A stretch of DNA of 64,000 nt from Fasciolopsis buskii (GCA_008360955.1 LUCM01009965.1:78982-142981); one strand, 5' to 3'; numbered from the stretch's first letter, positions 9,194 to 21,540 are shown. Made by a program: numbers and translations. The notes: generated from the sequence alone by a model not told the origin.

Positions 9194-12100
9194 AAATTTG
9201 TTGTTCACTGTGTTCCAGTTATTTTCGGGACCGTTTCGCTTCTTGGAACGAAAGTAGACACAGAAATCGCATAAACTTATTGCACTATGCCTCCGGTAGT
9301 GCGTATTTCGTAATCAGGAAGTCAAGATAAATTCCATAATAACTCGGCGATTTTCCAGTAATTATCATCTGCCAAGCCTCTACGGTGGCCAAGAAATTCA
9401 CAATTTAAATCATTTTGCAAAATTGTGATATGATCACCTGCTTTTGCAGCCTCTCTCAGGTTTAATTCCGGTTGTCCTCCCTCGAAAAGTTTACGCCACA
9501 GTCAAAAAATGCGCATTGTATAGGGAAGACTTCTTATCAATGTAGGCTGTGAAAAATGCCCCAACCGTATCAAAGGTTTTTCGGTCGATGGGTCACAAGT
9601 CACGAAGTCGTTCATAATGTTTTCTGAGGCAATATTCGTGATCATTAAACGGTCAATTTGTATTCAGTGTAAAGACAACTGGCCTGTTCCTTCTACAGCT
9701 TCCTCCTGTAAAACGGTAGCAACCAAAGGACTTCGGATGATGCTTGGCCTGCTTCATAAATGCCCTGGTCAGATGGTCAGCAATAAAACTTTGGAAATCT
9801 ATTCCTCAGTGCATATCTAAACGGCAAAGTGTCAGTCCGGCCCTTGGTGATCGCTTTAGTTTCTTCCCGGTATAATCAAAACGAGCATGACTTCCGGACT
9901 GTTTGGCCACCCTACTGTAAGGATCGTTGATAAGCAAACGCAAACATGGGCTAGTCGCCAAGGTAGCTGGCTCCAGCTGCCGACAAGATCACCCAAGCAA
10001 CGTTATTCCGTCTATAGGGTTAGATATCTAGTAGGTTTTTCTGATAACCCCCTTGACGCCATTAAAACGCTGTATCGCTTTAGCAAGTCCGGGATGAGTA
10101 TATTTACCAGTACCGATGTCCTTGTTAGGCTCACACCATAGATTTCACAAATAGTCCGAAGGCTCTTTGGAGAATTCAGCCCTGTTTGCCTTAGTGTTTT
10201 CCAAAGTATTCCTATTCCACTGTGAACTGCAAGTTTGCCTGAAGCAGAGTAGACCCGACAGTAAGGTTGAGGGAGATCCTAGGGAAGAGCAATCACTCAA
10301 ACAATTTTAGCTCCACAAAACGCAGTAATCTTGTTAGAATTAGTGTTTTCAACTATCATAGTGTATGAACAAGCTTGGCAATACTAGTAATTAAAATGTT
10401 ACTCAAAAGTCCTCATGAGATTGTCAGTTTGCTCAACCACCTCCGGAAAGCATCGAGGCAATTATTCTTGGCTGCATAGGTGTTCATGTTACGGAGTACC
10501 TTGAATCTGTCGACATCCCAGGAATGGAGTTCAGTGTGAACACGGCGCCGACCCTTGAATTTCTGGTGCATGTAACTACTCCACGGATCGCGAATGACTA
10601 TCAACCTCTTCATGCCAATCAAAAGCGTTTGTCTTCAAGGTTAATGGCATTACAGAAACTCCCTACAGTTAGATCGTCTCAGTAGCTCAGCGTCAAAATC
10701 GATAACCGAATTTCTGGAACTCCAAAGGGCCATTTGTCTTGAAATAGTTATAAAGTGCCCGATATGTAATGAAGCCAACGTAAGCTATTTATATAGAACA
10801 GTTTTCCGCTGATGTAGATCACTGGCCCGCACACAACATCTACAATCACAAAAAGGCTATTGAAGAATAATTTTTGGTTAACAGGTCCTCATTCTGAATT
10901 TTGCTTCGTCTACTTGTTGACTATAGAACGGGTGGTGATCTGGATCTGGTCCATCATAAGCCGCACGCGAGCGCTCGTGTTTTAATCCATCCGTCTGTTG
11001 TGTCGTGTCGGTCAAATGGCCTGACACTTTATTTAGTACCACTGTGTCCGTCAAGAATCGATGAAGAGGATCACACTCGGAAACAGGCATTTTAACCATG
11101 GTTATTTTGTCATCTGAAACCGAAAAAGTCCAAGAAATGCGGTTGGTGATGGTGCGTATGTCCAAATTTTGGTGGAGTTCACGTCACTCGACTGGACGAC
11201 AATCACACAAGATAGGCAGAGTTACTTATTGTCTGTCATGCTCTGACGCATTACCGCCCCTCTTACTTTCATGATCAGAGGGCAGGGAGGAACACCCTGC
11301 ATTGACCCCGATGCCGACATCCCTACCAGATATCGTTCTATAGGCCAACCAGCCTCCACAGCTCCAACGAGTGTCCATTCAGGTGGGGTTAGAAACCGGT
11401 CCCAATTTACAATTCCACCGCAGGAGCGAAGGGTTAGTTTCCCAGGGCGGTCATTCTCCAAGACATGAAATCCACCAGCAAGAGGCCCGCTGGAGTTATC
11501 TCGCCTTTGGCCAGAAAAAGACTTCGCTCCTAACCATTGCAGCGACCTGGGAACTAAACCCAAGTTCCGGCAGCAAATAAACTTTAGGAATTTCAAACAG
11601 ACACATGAAGCTGCCATTGAGTTACGAGTATCCCGAATCAACCCAAACAATACCCCAAGAGAAATCACACAAAATGTCCGTGGTTTCCAAGTTTTTAGCA
11701 AGGCGGTGGCAGTGACGGTGAACTTTTCCACACATTTTGGCCACACGCGGAGGCTACAGAGTGCTTCAGCAGGGTTTGAGCAGTCCGATGACACAATCGA
11801 ATGCAGAAGCAAAGCCTAATCGATTCCTCAATTGTGTGGTACTGAATTACAAAATTAATCAGGTTGCGAGCGCAAACAACCCTCAACTACTCGATCACAA
11901 AGAGTTGAATCCACAGCCAAAGACGCTTCACAGAACTAGGCACTTAGTTCACACGGGTCCCAAAACAGTGGGTTTCAACCCCGCGCGGTGAGTGTGAACA
12001 AATGAACTTAAATGAAAAAGAAAACATGCATAAGGCTAGACACCAAGGATTCCGATAAAGAAGTCTTTTTGTAGGATTGTCCTCAGGCACGCTTTGCACC

Positions 12101-12689
12101 GCCCCGAAATCCGTCGAAACCGAGCAAATTAAATGCTAGACATTGAGGCGCAGATTCATCCCCATCTACCAAATTCCTTGCTGTTAGTAGACTTCTTTTT
12201 TGCTAAATGCTTGCAGAAATCAGCTGTAAAACTGCTCATTGCATCAACTTCCTTTTTATCGATCTTGTTATCCCTGTTTGCTAGTCGTCAAAGGCCATCG
12301 GAATGTGAGGAAAAGAGGTTGGCTTGCGGAAGCGGGATTCATAGGAATGAGGGTGTATGTGTGGGTGCAGATGTGTGTGTTTCTGTGATAACTTGGCCAC
12401 AGCTGCAAATAAAACAATATGTCGCGCGGTTGACAAGCCATAAACAAAATGTATTCGAGATCTTGACAAAGGGAATGATTGTTGGAAATTGCGGTGTTCT
12501 ACAACAGGCAAATGATGCACCGGCGTGTTGTAGCGTGCCACAGTCGTGAAAGAAAAGTATCAGCAAATGTCTCGGCACAAGGGATTGTTGAGATTATTTT
12601 TATTTATCTTTCAATGTCAGGGAGCTAATGGGAGATTGGCCTTGGTAAGGTTTGCGTTATCCGCTGTTCATTTGGTAGAGGAGCAGGTG
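9194..12689. other. unassigned region
   Basis: Several open frames lie here, the longest being 196 codons on the minus strand (11222-11812). None shows a domain I can name and none has a clear coding signal compared with the opposite strand. Probably decayed repeats. Confidence 0.4.
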
Positions 12690-13100
12690 AAGTGGTGGGC
12701 AAATACGCATGCAGAGTTACCATCTCGTCCATCCCAAGCCTTTAATATTTGCCTACCATCCGCCTTTATCGACCGCCCCATCAGCCGCTCCTTCTTCAAC
12801 TCCCGACAGGATAATGTGAAGCATATCTCGAGTCAGTGTCTCCTTCGTGGCTCTAACGTTCGTCGTTCCGACAAGCTCGTCGGAACCGATAATCACCTGC
12901 TCCCCTACACCAAAGGACCACGAAAGGACATGGCGGTATCTTTAGGGGACCATCAGCGAGCCAACTGTCCAAAACGACTTTTCACTACGCATCAAATTCT
13001 GCCGGGCCTCCACGGTTGGCATTTATTGCTGCAACCACATTGTCCAGGAGGCTTTGGTGACGTAAATGGCTTGCTCCCACCGGTGAGGGTATAACCTACG
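12690..13100 (-). pseudogene. BEL/Pao integrase C-terminal region remnant
   Basis: Minus-strand reading gives LRRLYPHRWEQAIYVTKASW, then TMWLQQ, then after frame changes VGEQVIIGSDEL and a Thr/Val-rich end. This matches the BEL/Pao pattern of an RRRW helix, an FWxRW helix and a GDxVLV beta strand that ends the integrase. The 182-codon plus-strand frame at 12546-13094 overlaps this and is considered a shadow. Confidence 0.65.
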
Positions 13101-13129
13101 AAGGTTGTCGGGTTCTATGAAACCAATGA

Positions 13130-13640
13130 TAGTCCTCAATGCCAAATAATCAATGGGGATTGAAGCCAAAATTTTGACGGCACTGGAGATACCGACACTA
13201 ATGGACGGTTATTTATCATTTTTCCACTTCAGTTAAAACTATGCTCAAGGTCTCATCATTGTGTTTGTTGTTCAACCAGCGCCAGCATTATTCTTTGACT
13301 GGATCTGATCGACGATCCCCACACCCCACCTACATGGCTGGTGTCATTGATCAAAGTGCTGTCGAATTCCGAGCGCCATGGAGCTATCGTTCAGAGTGCG
13401 CTACTTTGGACCCTGATTCCAACATCAGCGTTCTTGATTAACTCTAACAAAGTTTGAGTCATTATCAGAGTATGGTATATGGTAAACCTGCCTGTCAACG
13501 CTACAGGGCATGCATGGATGAATCCGTGCTCATTAATTGTGTGGCTTACAGGCGCACGACTCGAAATCTCATACAAGTCATTAAATTTCCCATGTAGTCG
13601 ATCCCAATATCGCTTGATAGCCACCAGTCAGGAGTTATCC
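13130..13640 (-). pseudogene. BEL/Pao integrase core remnant
   Basis: Motifs on the minus strand in order are DNDSNFV (about 13466-13446, equivalent to the second catalytic Asp motif, normally DNGTNF), then SHVGGVWGSSIRSSQ (about 13343-13300, the BEL/Pao HxGGVWERxIRS motif), then DETLSIVLTEVE, then a frameshift, then NRPLVSVSPVP. These match the end of the core and the EVE/INxRPL motif that is specific to BEL/Pao integrases. Two stops follow EVE. The product would be a DNA-strand-transfer integrase, now dead. Confidence 0.8.
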
Positions 13641-13899
13641 TGCACTCCAGAAGTAGAGCTATTAGATGTATTTCAACCATTGCGGCATCCTGCGCACCCT
13701 CTGACCGGTCGCCTTACCGTTGCCATTTTACTTACGACCTAGGACCGTTTTCGCGTTATGATCAGCACGTGATTTTGCCCCGTATATCCTTCTGCTGCAC
13801 GCATGTACCGCACAAGCATACCAGTCGGGCTTTCAGGATTGTTGGTTATCTTGCGCTTAAGCTCACATGTGAGGCACCCAGTCTTGCACACGGTTATCG

Positions 13900-14160
13900 G
13901 AAACCCTCGATGAGTTTGGGGTCCAACCATCTCATGCAACAAATCACCGGTATTGACAATCTGCCATTGTTCTCCTGCGGCCGCATACCGAATCTCACAG
14001 ATTTTTGCATTTGGGTGAGGCCACGCTTTGCAGATCGCAGCTCCTATGTAGTCGCTGCACCACTACGAGCGCTTCATGTCCAGCAGCTACCATTTAAATC
14101 TCGTCAACCAAGCCAGCGCCATGAGCAAGCGGTTTCACGACGGGTACCTGTTGAGCATAA
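13900..14160 (-). pseudogene. BEL/Pao pre-integrase segment remnant
   Basis: Minus-strand reading gives FMLNRYPS, then RLLMALAWLTRFK after a stop, then LLDMKRS. BEL/Pao polyproteins have a conserved helix of the form leucine-arginine-alanine-leucine-alanine-tryptophan at this place between RNase H and integrase. The match is short but in the right order. Confidence 0.5.
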
Positions 14161-14384
14161 ATAGAAGTAAGCCAGACACGACAGTGACAGTTGTCATTAC
14201 GCTACTATTTACTTCTAGCACCAGCCGGGGTCGGTTGCTCAGATCGCTTGCGGCCCGAGGTTTCTTAGACAGGCTGGACCGTTGGTCCATGATTCCAGTA
14301 ATTGTATGTTCTTTGTTCAGCATGGGAATAGGTCAGCCTGATTATTTGCTAATTTCACGCTGAACCCGTCCTAAATTTTGCGGT

Positions 14385-14570
14385 TCAGTACATGGCTTTG
14401 ACACACCATATTGTAGCCCGTACTGTTTTTACCGCCAAATCTGCCGCAGTTGACGCGAGGCGTGGGATCGATACTGGCTTCAAATGTGCAACTAGATGCC
14501 TCGCAACATTGTAGACGTCCTTTTTCTTACTCCACCAAAACCCTCTTTTGATGCCCGAAAACGCTTGCAT
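14385..14570 (-). pseudogene. BEL/Pao RNase H region remnant
   Basis: The 61-codon frame contains VAHLKPVSIPRLASTAADLA. This matches the BEL/Pao pattern of Ala-Pro-Leu-Lys followed by Ile-Pro-Arg-Leu-Glu-Leu and an Ala-rich helix, in which the Glu is an active-site residue. Here Ala-Ser replaces the Glu position, which would inactivate the enzyme. Confidence 0.65.
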
Positions 14571-15309
14571 CTTTCCTCTTCGCTTTGTCTTATGGGAACA
14601 GACCCCGCAGAAATTTAGGTTCCCTGGTCCCAGGTGTTATGTCATCCCTCCGCCTGTTGCCGGTATGTTAAAAAAATGCATATAGAAGACTCTAGGGAAG
14701 AAATTCTTGGATGGTGGCACGAAATGCCATGCACCAACATTATGTTTGGAGATGAAAATATACCATCCCTAATTAACTTCGTGGTTAAAAAAGTGTGTAT
14801 TTATAGCCCCTGCGGTTTTAGTCTTTTACAGATGAAGGCCTGCACTTGATTGTCAGGAGCGCTCTTTCTGTGTATATTCCAACGCCCGCGCTTAAAACGG
14901 TAAGGAATTAAATAAAGGAAATCTTCTTGGCAAGGCTTTGAAACTGCCACGGGGCACTGATTTGACTACTGTAGCGAGTAATGAGGGTGCCCCTGTTGGT
15001 CCTCTAAGATGAGTTTGCGCCGCTGATGGAGCAATAAGTAGAAAGAACTGAAGTGATCGAAGAGTTGAATATGCAAGGGCGAATTTGTTTGTGCATGAGA
15101 TCCACGAGTGTACTGCCGCATGTTCTCGTTAAGATTAGCGTAGAACCATGGCCTAAATCTTGGTACAAAAGCCCATTTACAATTGTGAGACTAATGCAGC
15201 CATGCGGGCTAAAGCGTATCCTAATAAATGCGCCTAGTTCTAATCAAAGGGTCAATTATGCAGGGTTTTGGCTCACTGACAACCTACGGAAATTCTGCTG
15301 CAGTGCGTG

Positions 15310-15800
15310 ATGTCCATAAATCTTTCAGGAAAAGCCGTGAAGCTCAACGTGGAGGTGGCCGCCTTGTCAGCGTCAGAGGATCTATACCAACTACCTTGTG
15401 CCTTTACACCATGCTAACCGCCATCCAAGATTGCGCTTGGGTTAGAGCTGAGATGGGCTATGTAGGTCTTCTTGTTGGATGCATCTACCCACCTCCTAGT
15501 TCTTGCCAAAATGACCTTTCGATTATAACACAACAAATGAATACTGCTTCCCGCTGGAGATTTCAATGCACCTGGCATATGCTGGTCCACGCTTTCCGCT
15601 CCAAAATACTTGCTTCCTTTCCTTAAAACCATTTAACATGGCGGCTGGACCCAACACGTAACTAATCCAACAAGGAACCTTAATGTTCTTGACTTGATAT
15701 CTACGATAGGCTTACCGCACGTTCAAACGTCCACTAAAGCCAGTTTACCCGAGTGTGATCATCTGCATGTTAGCTGTTCATTAACACTGCCCATCCTGAA
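15310..15800 (+). pseudogene. endonuclease domain remnant
   Basis: Three plus-strand segments in changing frames carry endonuclease motifs: EAQRGGGRLVSV, then LVGCIYPPPSSCQND, then NVLDLISTIGLPHV with PECDHLHV at the site of the catalytic SDH motif (Ser changed to Cys). The GDFN motif is not readable in frame. Inactive remnant. Confidence 0.65.
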
Positions 15801-16129
15801 TTGGTGCCCCCACCTAACTCAAGGCCGTATTTCATAGCTGACTGGAAACGTCTACATGCTCTACTTCGTAATTCCAACCGGGACGCATTTTTTCTATCAA
15901 ACGGCCGCTAACCAGCTCCACTCCAACCTGCACAAGTGCCTTGAAGCCAGTACTCCGTTCCGCACGCTAAGAATACCACCCAAAAGAACTTATTGTGGCC
16001 GAATAAACTGTAATCTTGCTTAACTACAGCGGGCCTTTTTTAGGACCAGAGTTTTCGTTGTTTCAGCAAATTGACTAATTAACTAAAACTTTAGAAACAG
16101 TACTGGACCACAGAAGCAAATAGCGGAAG

Positions 16130-16849
16130 TTGCAAGCTCTAGGCCAGACGAACCCAAACGCAACACTGGCAAAACTGCTTAAACGCAGAGCTACTTCTGG
16201 GTCCCCAGCTGCTCAAGTCCCGTATGTCATTCAAAACGACATTTATGTAAACAACCAGCAGGAGATTGCAAAATCTTTCGGTGAATTATTTGTGTCTGAT
16301 TTGGTAAACGATAAAAATCCCTCTACCCCATACCAATCTGGCTTGACTACAGAGTCGCACTCAACAGTTGTATTTATTCCGAAAGGCGTAACCCAGCTGT
16401 TAGCAAAAGCCAAAAATGGCTACCAATCTGGACGTGATTCATTACAACAGGCTGCCTTTGCATTAGGCGGGAACTATATCCCAATTTTGTCAGCAAATAT
16501 CTTCAACCTGTCCATTCACTGCCGCACCTTACCGTCACAGTGGAAAACCTCTGTGATTAAAACCGCTCACAAAGGGAGCACACACTACGACCCTGCAAAC
16601 TATCGCCCAATAAATCACACCCCTATAGTTTCCAGGATCACGGAACGTCTGATTAAGAATAGTCTTATAGCCTACCTTCTGGAACGCAAACATATTAACC
16701 GTGGACAGCATGGCATCCTTCGTAAGAAATCACGCGCTACCTGCATGAATGACTGCCTGAACATTACCACTATGGCCCTGAGTGCTGAAGGGTCAGTTAT
16801 AGTAATCTTTTTGGAAATGACGAAGGCTTTCGATAGTGTCCCACCCTAG
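16130..16849 (+). pseudogene. reverse transcriptase, N-terminal half
   Basis: An uninterrupted 239-codon frame. After a linker it shows RT motifs of the CR1/jockey type: LPSQWKTSVIKTAHKG, ANYRPINHTPIVSRITERLI, QHGILRKKSRAT and finally FLEMTKAFDSVPP, where the first catalytic Asp is expected (normally FLDxxKAFDSV). Here FLDM reads FLEM, so that Asp is replaced by Glu. A stop follows immediately. The first codon given is TTG, so the true start lies upstream in the broken endonuclease. Apart from the terminal stop this is one of the best-kept RT halves in the window. Confidence 0.78.
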
Positions 16850-17322
16850 GTTGCTAAATAAAATGGTATCTTAGGGCATTTTTGATCTAATGCTGTCGTG
16901 GTTTTTATCTCATCTTTCATTTAGTTAGCAGATGGCACAATTTATTGGCTTATTATCTGGGCCTAGATTAGTGTCCAGCGGTGTGATCCAAAGCAGTGTT
17001 CTGGGCTCCCTGCTGTTGCTGTTGTGCGTTAACGATGTCCTCGATGATATTCGAAAGGGCACCCTCGTTTCTATTCCCAGAGGATATTAAAGTTTTACAG
17101 TCCACCATAACATATCGCAAGACTCAGCGCCACTCAACTCTGGGCGAATGACTGGGCGATGAAATTCTCCGCTGGAAAAGCAGCATCATGAGATAAATAT
17201 GTGTTGTTCCCCCAAGATAACTCGGGCTTGGAACCAAAACCATCCCCGTTAATTGCCAAGTTCGCGACCTGTGCCTAAATTGTTCCTGAACCTCAAACTT
17301 CTGGAAGCAGCCTCTTGCACAA
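16850..17322 (+). pseudogene. reverse transcriptase, C-terminal half, broken frames
   Basis: Reading across frames gives RLLNKMVS, LMLSWFLSHLSFS and LVSSGVIQSSVLGSLLLLL, then CVNDVLDDI. These match the RT palm and the GVIQGSVLGPLLF box, with Gly changed to Ser. The YADD box is not recognisable. At least three frame changes or stops are present. Confidence 0.65.
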
Positions 17323-17781
17323 GTGGCGAAGGCAAACAAATTTGTGGGGCTATTACATCAAACTATGAAATTGAACGAGAAAAAACTACCTCTTTTTAGG
17401 CCCCACGTCAGACCCATTCTGGGGTATTGCTCTCTAGTCTGCTCTAAGATGAGGCGATGCGACCGAATAGCAATTGACAAAGTCCACTATGCATTTACCA
17501 AGCAATTGATTGGCTACTCTACAAACCTGAATTACATGGAACGCTGTTATTTGCTGAAATTAGACCCCTTGTGGCTCCGACGCATAAGAGTAAACCTGGT
17601 ACCCTTTAACAGTATTATCACAGGGGATAGATGCGCCCCTGCACCTCGTGTTAGAAACTCACTCCCATGCTCCCTGCAAAATTCGGATTCCACCATAACT
17701 CTCCCAGTTCCAAAGACTTCCGTTAGAGCCAAATTCTTCATTACTAGATATTTGTCATTATGGAACAAACTCCCCCTATAG
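17323..17781 (+). pseudogene. C-terminal domain of CR1/jockey-like ORF2
   Basis: A 152-codon frame with motifs of the post-RT region: RPHVRPILGYCSLV, then KMRRCDRIAIDKVHYAFTKQ, YMERCYLLKLDPLWLRRIRV, RVRNSLPCSL and SVRAKFFITRYLSLWNKLPL. The usual consensus is VRPxLEYCSxVWSP, a VQRxFTK helix, a YxxRLxxLxLxxLxxRR helix and an FFxxRxxxxWNxLP end. The function of this region in retrotransposition is poorly known. Confidence 0.75.
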
Positions 17782-17880
17782 TTGCGCATTTTGTCACCAT
17801 TATCCATTGCATTTAAAAACAAAGTACGTAGAGTAGCCACTGTTCAGTTTCTCATTAATCTATGCCACCCATACGCACTT

Positions 17881-19974
17881 GAGGATCGAGTGCATGAAAT
17901 CGGATTGGGCTTCTGAAAAGTGCATTGATGTAACCTTTTCGTTCATTGCGGAAAGGAAAGCAAACCTCCCTACTCATATCATATAGGAATCAACCTAGTC
18001 TCTTCCACTTCAAACAGAGCTCCGGCACCAGCGCATGCTACTTATTTACAGGCAGTTCCATGTCGGATGCATCTCACCGTTTCTCTGCCTGCAAAAACGG
18101 TATATATCACTCAATAGTCTGACTTCATGTCCACAAACCTTATCGTTCTAACTACTTATAGGATTGCTCACCCACAACTCTCTCCCATCCACTCACCTAA
18201 CTAATTCCAATTCCGTCGCCGAGTCGGTAAGGCAACCATACCCGGCCACCGTCTTCTGAAATCAACGCTCAATAACATCCTCAATCTTACATTTCATCAA
18301 CTCTTCCCTCCAAGCAAATGACTCTGGCCCTTTGGAGTCACCTTGTTTCTGACGAACCCAAACGGTACTCTCCGGATGAAATAAGGTAGACATCTTGGAT
18401 TCACCCTTTCTCATTTCCCATCGTTGTCTCTGTCCGTTTTAGACAATTCAGACCACATACCATCTCCACGCGTAATCTCTTCTTTTCCCGTTGTGACCGT
18501 TTCCATCTACCATGTCCACTGGCCCCGACCATTTCTTGTTTTCGAAGGGCACGTCCTCCTCGAGTGGAATATAATCCATGAATTCTACGCTGAATTTAAT
18601 TAATTCCTAGTGCATCTACCTTTGTAGCTCAATCATTATTTGCATCTGCAGCAGTTGTTACCTGTCCGTCCTACAAAATACGAGTACATTCTCCTTACTC
18701 ACAGCGTAGACGATCCACACATTAGATTATTCAGCTCGTCTATTTAAAAAATATATAAAATAAACCCGGATTGCTCAGCCACTATCGATATATTTTGAAT
18801 TTTAATGCGCGTTCTAGTAAATTCCTTCTCCTAACCGCCCTTGGGTTTCAACGCTTCTTAATTCGCAGCTTCAGCTAAACCAGACCACCGTGTCTTTTTT
18901 TCTCTTCCAGGCCTTATAGTTCTGCTTGGTCGGAAACGCTTACTTCATGCTCTGGCGATTATTCGATCCTGGAAATACGATGTCCCCCTACCCTAACATA
19001 TTTGAATTCCTTCCTCCACGTCACGCATGCATCAGCGTTACCACAATATTGCGTGGCGCGGTCATATCCACCACTTTGACCAGCGCACATCGGGCGGGCA
19101 GCTCGGCTGCTGCGATGTGCGGGTGCATCTAGGTCGGCGGAACACCTCCTGCCTTCACCCTCAACCAGTGGTTTCAGGTTAAGTGGCCAGCACTCGGTCA
19201 GCCCCACCCACTAGCACTGTTGTGATAAAGAGCACTCTAGCTCCTACGTTTGCTTGCACCATTTTGTACTGGCTTTCACTTTCTCCTTTCCAAAATTCTT
19301 CTGCCGAAACCATACAAAGCGGACTCACGAATGGACAGCGTTTTTATTGACATCTGATATAAACCGACGTTCACAATGCGTCCTGACATTCAAAAACAGC
19401 TAAGGACCGTCATTTTTCATCCACCTCTATTCTGGTCTGCGAAATTTAGCAGCAGATTGACCCTCTTGGTAACAGTTTTCCACACGAGTCCACCAGATGC
19501 TGCCTCATTTGATTTTGGTTCTGCTTTTTTCGAACCTCACCTTCTTCTCTGGACCAAGCCGAAAACCAGGAACTCTAAATTGCTCAAAACAAATCTCATG
19601 GATTTGTCTCACGATTATACAAATCCCATCCTATGTCGCCGCTTCCGTTGCTCAACGGATTATGCTTTCAGCTTCTCCGCGTTTTATACTGTCTCACATG
19701 ATATCCAGTCTGGTTTTGATTCATCTCCATTCCGTTACCACATCCACATTGATCCTCATCTTCGCCATATAACCGTCTTGATTTTCGAAGATCCCGGCCA
19801 ACTGGTGGCGACAGCCATTGCCCTCCAGCCATATTTTGCGATACGCACCTTTGTTGCATTCAAACGTAGTATTACTCGCAGTGCGTGGCTGGAAATCAGT
19901 CACAGAAAAAACTTTGTTTATCATTATATGGCTTTAATTTAAAACTCCAAATCTCTTGCCCAGAAAATCACATT
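17881..19974. other. unassigned, pyrimidine-rich region
   Basis: Much of 17900-18900 is C/T-rich and could be 3' sequence of the preceding element. No further protein motif was found apart from the open frame at 19376-19942 listed separately. Confidence 0.35.
19376..19942 (+). CDS. unidentified 188-codon open frame
   Basis: Starts with a true ATG and runs without a stop for 188 codons, ending about 30 bases before sequence that leads into an ATT-tailed repeat (19975-20150). It is rich in Phe, Ser, His and Leu and has no signal peptide or domain I recognise. The position just upstream of an element tail suggests non-coding 3' sequence of a repeat, open by chance. I assign no function. Confidence 0.15.
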   Translation: MRPDIQKQLRTVIFHPPLFWSAKFSSRLTLLVTVFHTSPPDAASFDFGSAFFEPHLLLWTKPKTRNSKLLKTNLMDLSHDYTNPILCRRFRCSTDYAFSFSAFYTVSHDIQSGFDSSPFRYHIHIDPHLRHITVLIFEDPGQLVATAIALQPYFAIRTFVAFKRSITRSAWLEISHRKNFVYHYMALI

Positions 19975-20150
19975 GCCTGTTGGGATCTCGTGAGCGAAGA
20001 CATATTGCATTGTATGTTTGATTCCTGTTTTCCGTGTCTTCACTATGCCTTCTTTACATAATTTCGACCTTGCCCTGTGCATGCCTCTCGCAAATGGAGA
20101 AATATACGTTATTATTATTATTATTGTTATTATTATTATTATTATTATAA
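19975..20150 (+). repeat. ATT-tailed element 3' end, family 2
   Basis: Contains GTGCATGCCTCTCGCAAATG, then GAGAAATATACG, then an ATT repeat. The same terminal motif, with small changes, is found at 26880-26944, 7190-7246 and inverted at 23750-23800. Confidence 0.6.
20109..20149 (+). repeat. ATT microsatellite
   Basis: About 13 ATT units with one GTT interruption, forming the tail of the family-2 repeat. Confidence 0.9.
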
Positions 20151-20639
20151 GACTTAACCACTGGTCGGCTTCTAGCAGTTTGCACATTGTAAATTTGGGT
20201 GCTCTTTGAGAGTTAGATCTTTCACTCATGTCACCAGACAGACGACCTGCATATGACAGTATATGCTTCGTCTACCTCGGAAGAATATGAATGCCAATAG
20301 ACCTACTCTCCCAGAAAATCTCCACTGGATCATGATAAAGCCCCGTCCAACCTATTAGAAAGGTGATTTGCAAGCTGCAAGGGACTACCCTGCAGTAGAA
20401 ATATTTGCTACAGAACTAGAAATAGGCAGCGGCAGCGGCTGCCGACTCACGCTTGGAAGTAAGGAATCTGAGATCATTAAATCGGAAAAGCTTTGCAAGG
20501 TGCCGAAAAGCGACATCGGGGAACAGAAGTATCTGCGCTTGCCGTAGCACTACGTGCCGTGGCCTGCTCAAAATGATTTCCTGAGACACAGACCCTGTCT
20601 TGCAAGCCTCTCGCACTTCTAGGGCGAAATGAACAGTAC

Positions 20640-21540
20640 ACTAGATGAAGGTAATCAATTAAGATCATGTCACTTGATGTTCAATAATGCATCTGACTCG
20701 GCAAATAATCGCCTCCCGCTGCTGAACTAGCGAGCTTTTGTCATAGGTGGCGGGCCACTGAAGTGGGTGTGCGAATGGTTTTTGGTAGCGGCCTTTACAG
20801 CCGAGACTTAGAAGATGATGTATTCACAAGGGTGTTCACCGGCGGAGTATTTCATGGCTCGGCACCAAATCATTCTTATTTCTGCTGTTTAACAATGACT
20901 TGGCTATGACACTGCAGTTTTCTTGCCTTGCGGAGGACATACGGGAGGTTGAATGAGACGATTCAGTCGGTGATATGGCCCCGGTTATAAACTAGGCAAA
21001 AGCAGGTGGTCCTTTTCTTTAAAGCGGGTAAAATGCCGCGCGCTTGAAAAAGTGCAAGGGGCACTATGACGACACAGAAAGATGATTTGTTCAACATGAA
21101 TGCAGTGGGCAAAGCGGGGGAATGGGAATCAACATTACTCCGGTTTAAATGAGCTGACTAGTGTGTTACCGCCAAAAAATAAGGCCAAGTGAGAGCTTTC
21201 TACCTGACGGCAGTGTCGTTATCTAGTATTGCGGAAATGTTTGTTCCACTGTTTAAGGCTTTCGTTAGGTCTCGTTCACAATTCTGAATTCAGGCCTGGT
21301 CCCCACGATTCCATAGACAGACTGTTTGGAGAATATGCAAAGAATATATACGTACGTGAACACAAGTCGGGGTGAGAGGACCTATGAATATAAGCAGAAT
21401 TATTTTGGTTCTCACTTCAGCGCACGAATGCCCTTGAGGATCCGATTGACACCTTCAAGCTATTTTAGGCTGCCGTTTTTATTCGCCCCGGGATCTCCTC
21501 CCCGAAGACCTCGACTAAAAAACTGTTTGAAATAAAAGGA
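20640..21540 (+). pseudogene. jockey-like reverse transcriptase fragment
   Basis: Plus-strand pieces in changing frames follow RT order: LMFNNASDSANNRLPLL (degenerate LDFSKAFDSVNHxLLL), PLKWVCEWFLVAA, a broken SGVPQGS box, then FLFLLFNNDLAMTLQFSCLAEDI (degenerate LFLLFVNDLP followed by LFADD), then FVRSRSQF and IQAWSPRF from the post-RT domain. ADD has become AED, so the enzyme is dead. No endonuclease is attached upstream. Confidence 0.6.

Larger units (their letters stand above)
12690..14600 (-). mobile_element. BEL/Pao LTR retrotransposon remnant (RNase H to integrase C-terminus)
   Basis: On the minus strand the pieces follow BEL/Pao pol order: RNase H, a pre-integrase linker, the integrase core and the integrase C-terminal region. 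Stops and frame changes occur throughout. No protease, RT or gag is recognisable upstream, and no LTR was found flanking it, so this is an internal fragment. The plus-strand frames that overlap it are shadows. Confidence 0.75.
15310..17880 (+). mobile_element. CR1/jockey-like non-LTR retrotransposon, decayed ORF2
   Basis: Endonuclease pieces (15310-15800), a readable RT N-terminal half (16130-16849), the rest of the RT in broken frames (16850-17322) and a readable C-terminal domain (17323-17781) follow in correct order on the plus strand. The 5' end and ORF1 are missing. Sequence 3' of 17880 is pyrimidine-rich, with no clear tail. Confidence 0.82.

Noticed and set aside
11222..11812. 196-codon minus-strand frame as a host gene
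   Set aside because: No domain, no splice context and no compositional support; open frames of this size occur by chance in 64 kb.
12546..13094. 182-codon plus-strand open frame
   Set aside because: It overlaps the better supported minus-strand BEL/Pao integrase C-terminus and has no recognisable motif.
20109..20149. CRISPR-like or satellite array among the ATT repeats
   Set aside because: Simple trinucleotide tail without spacers.
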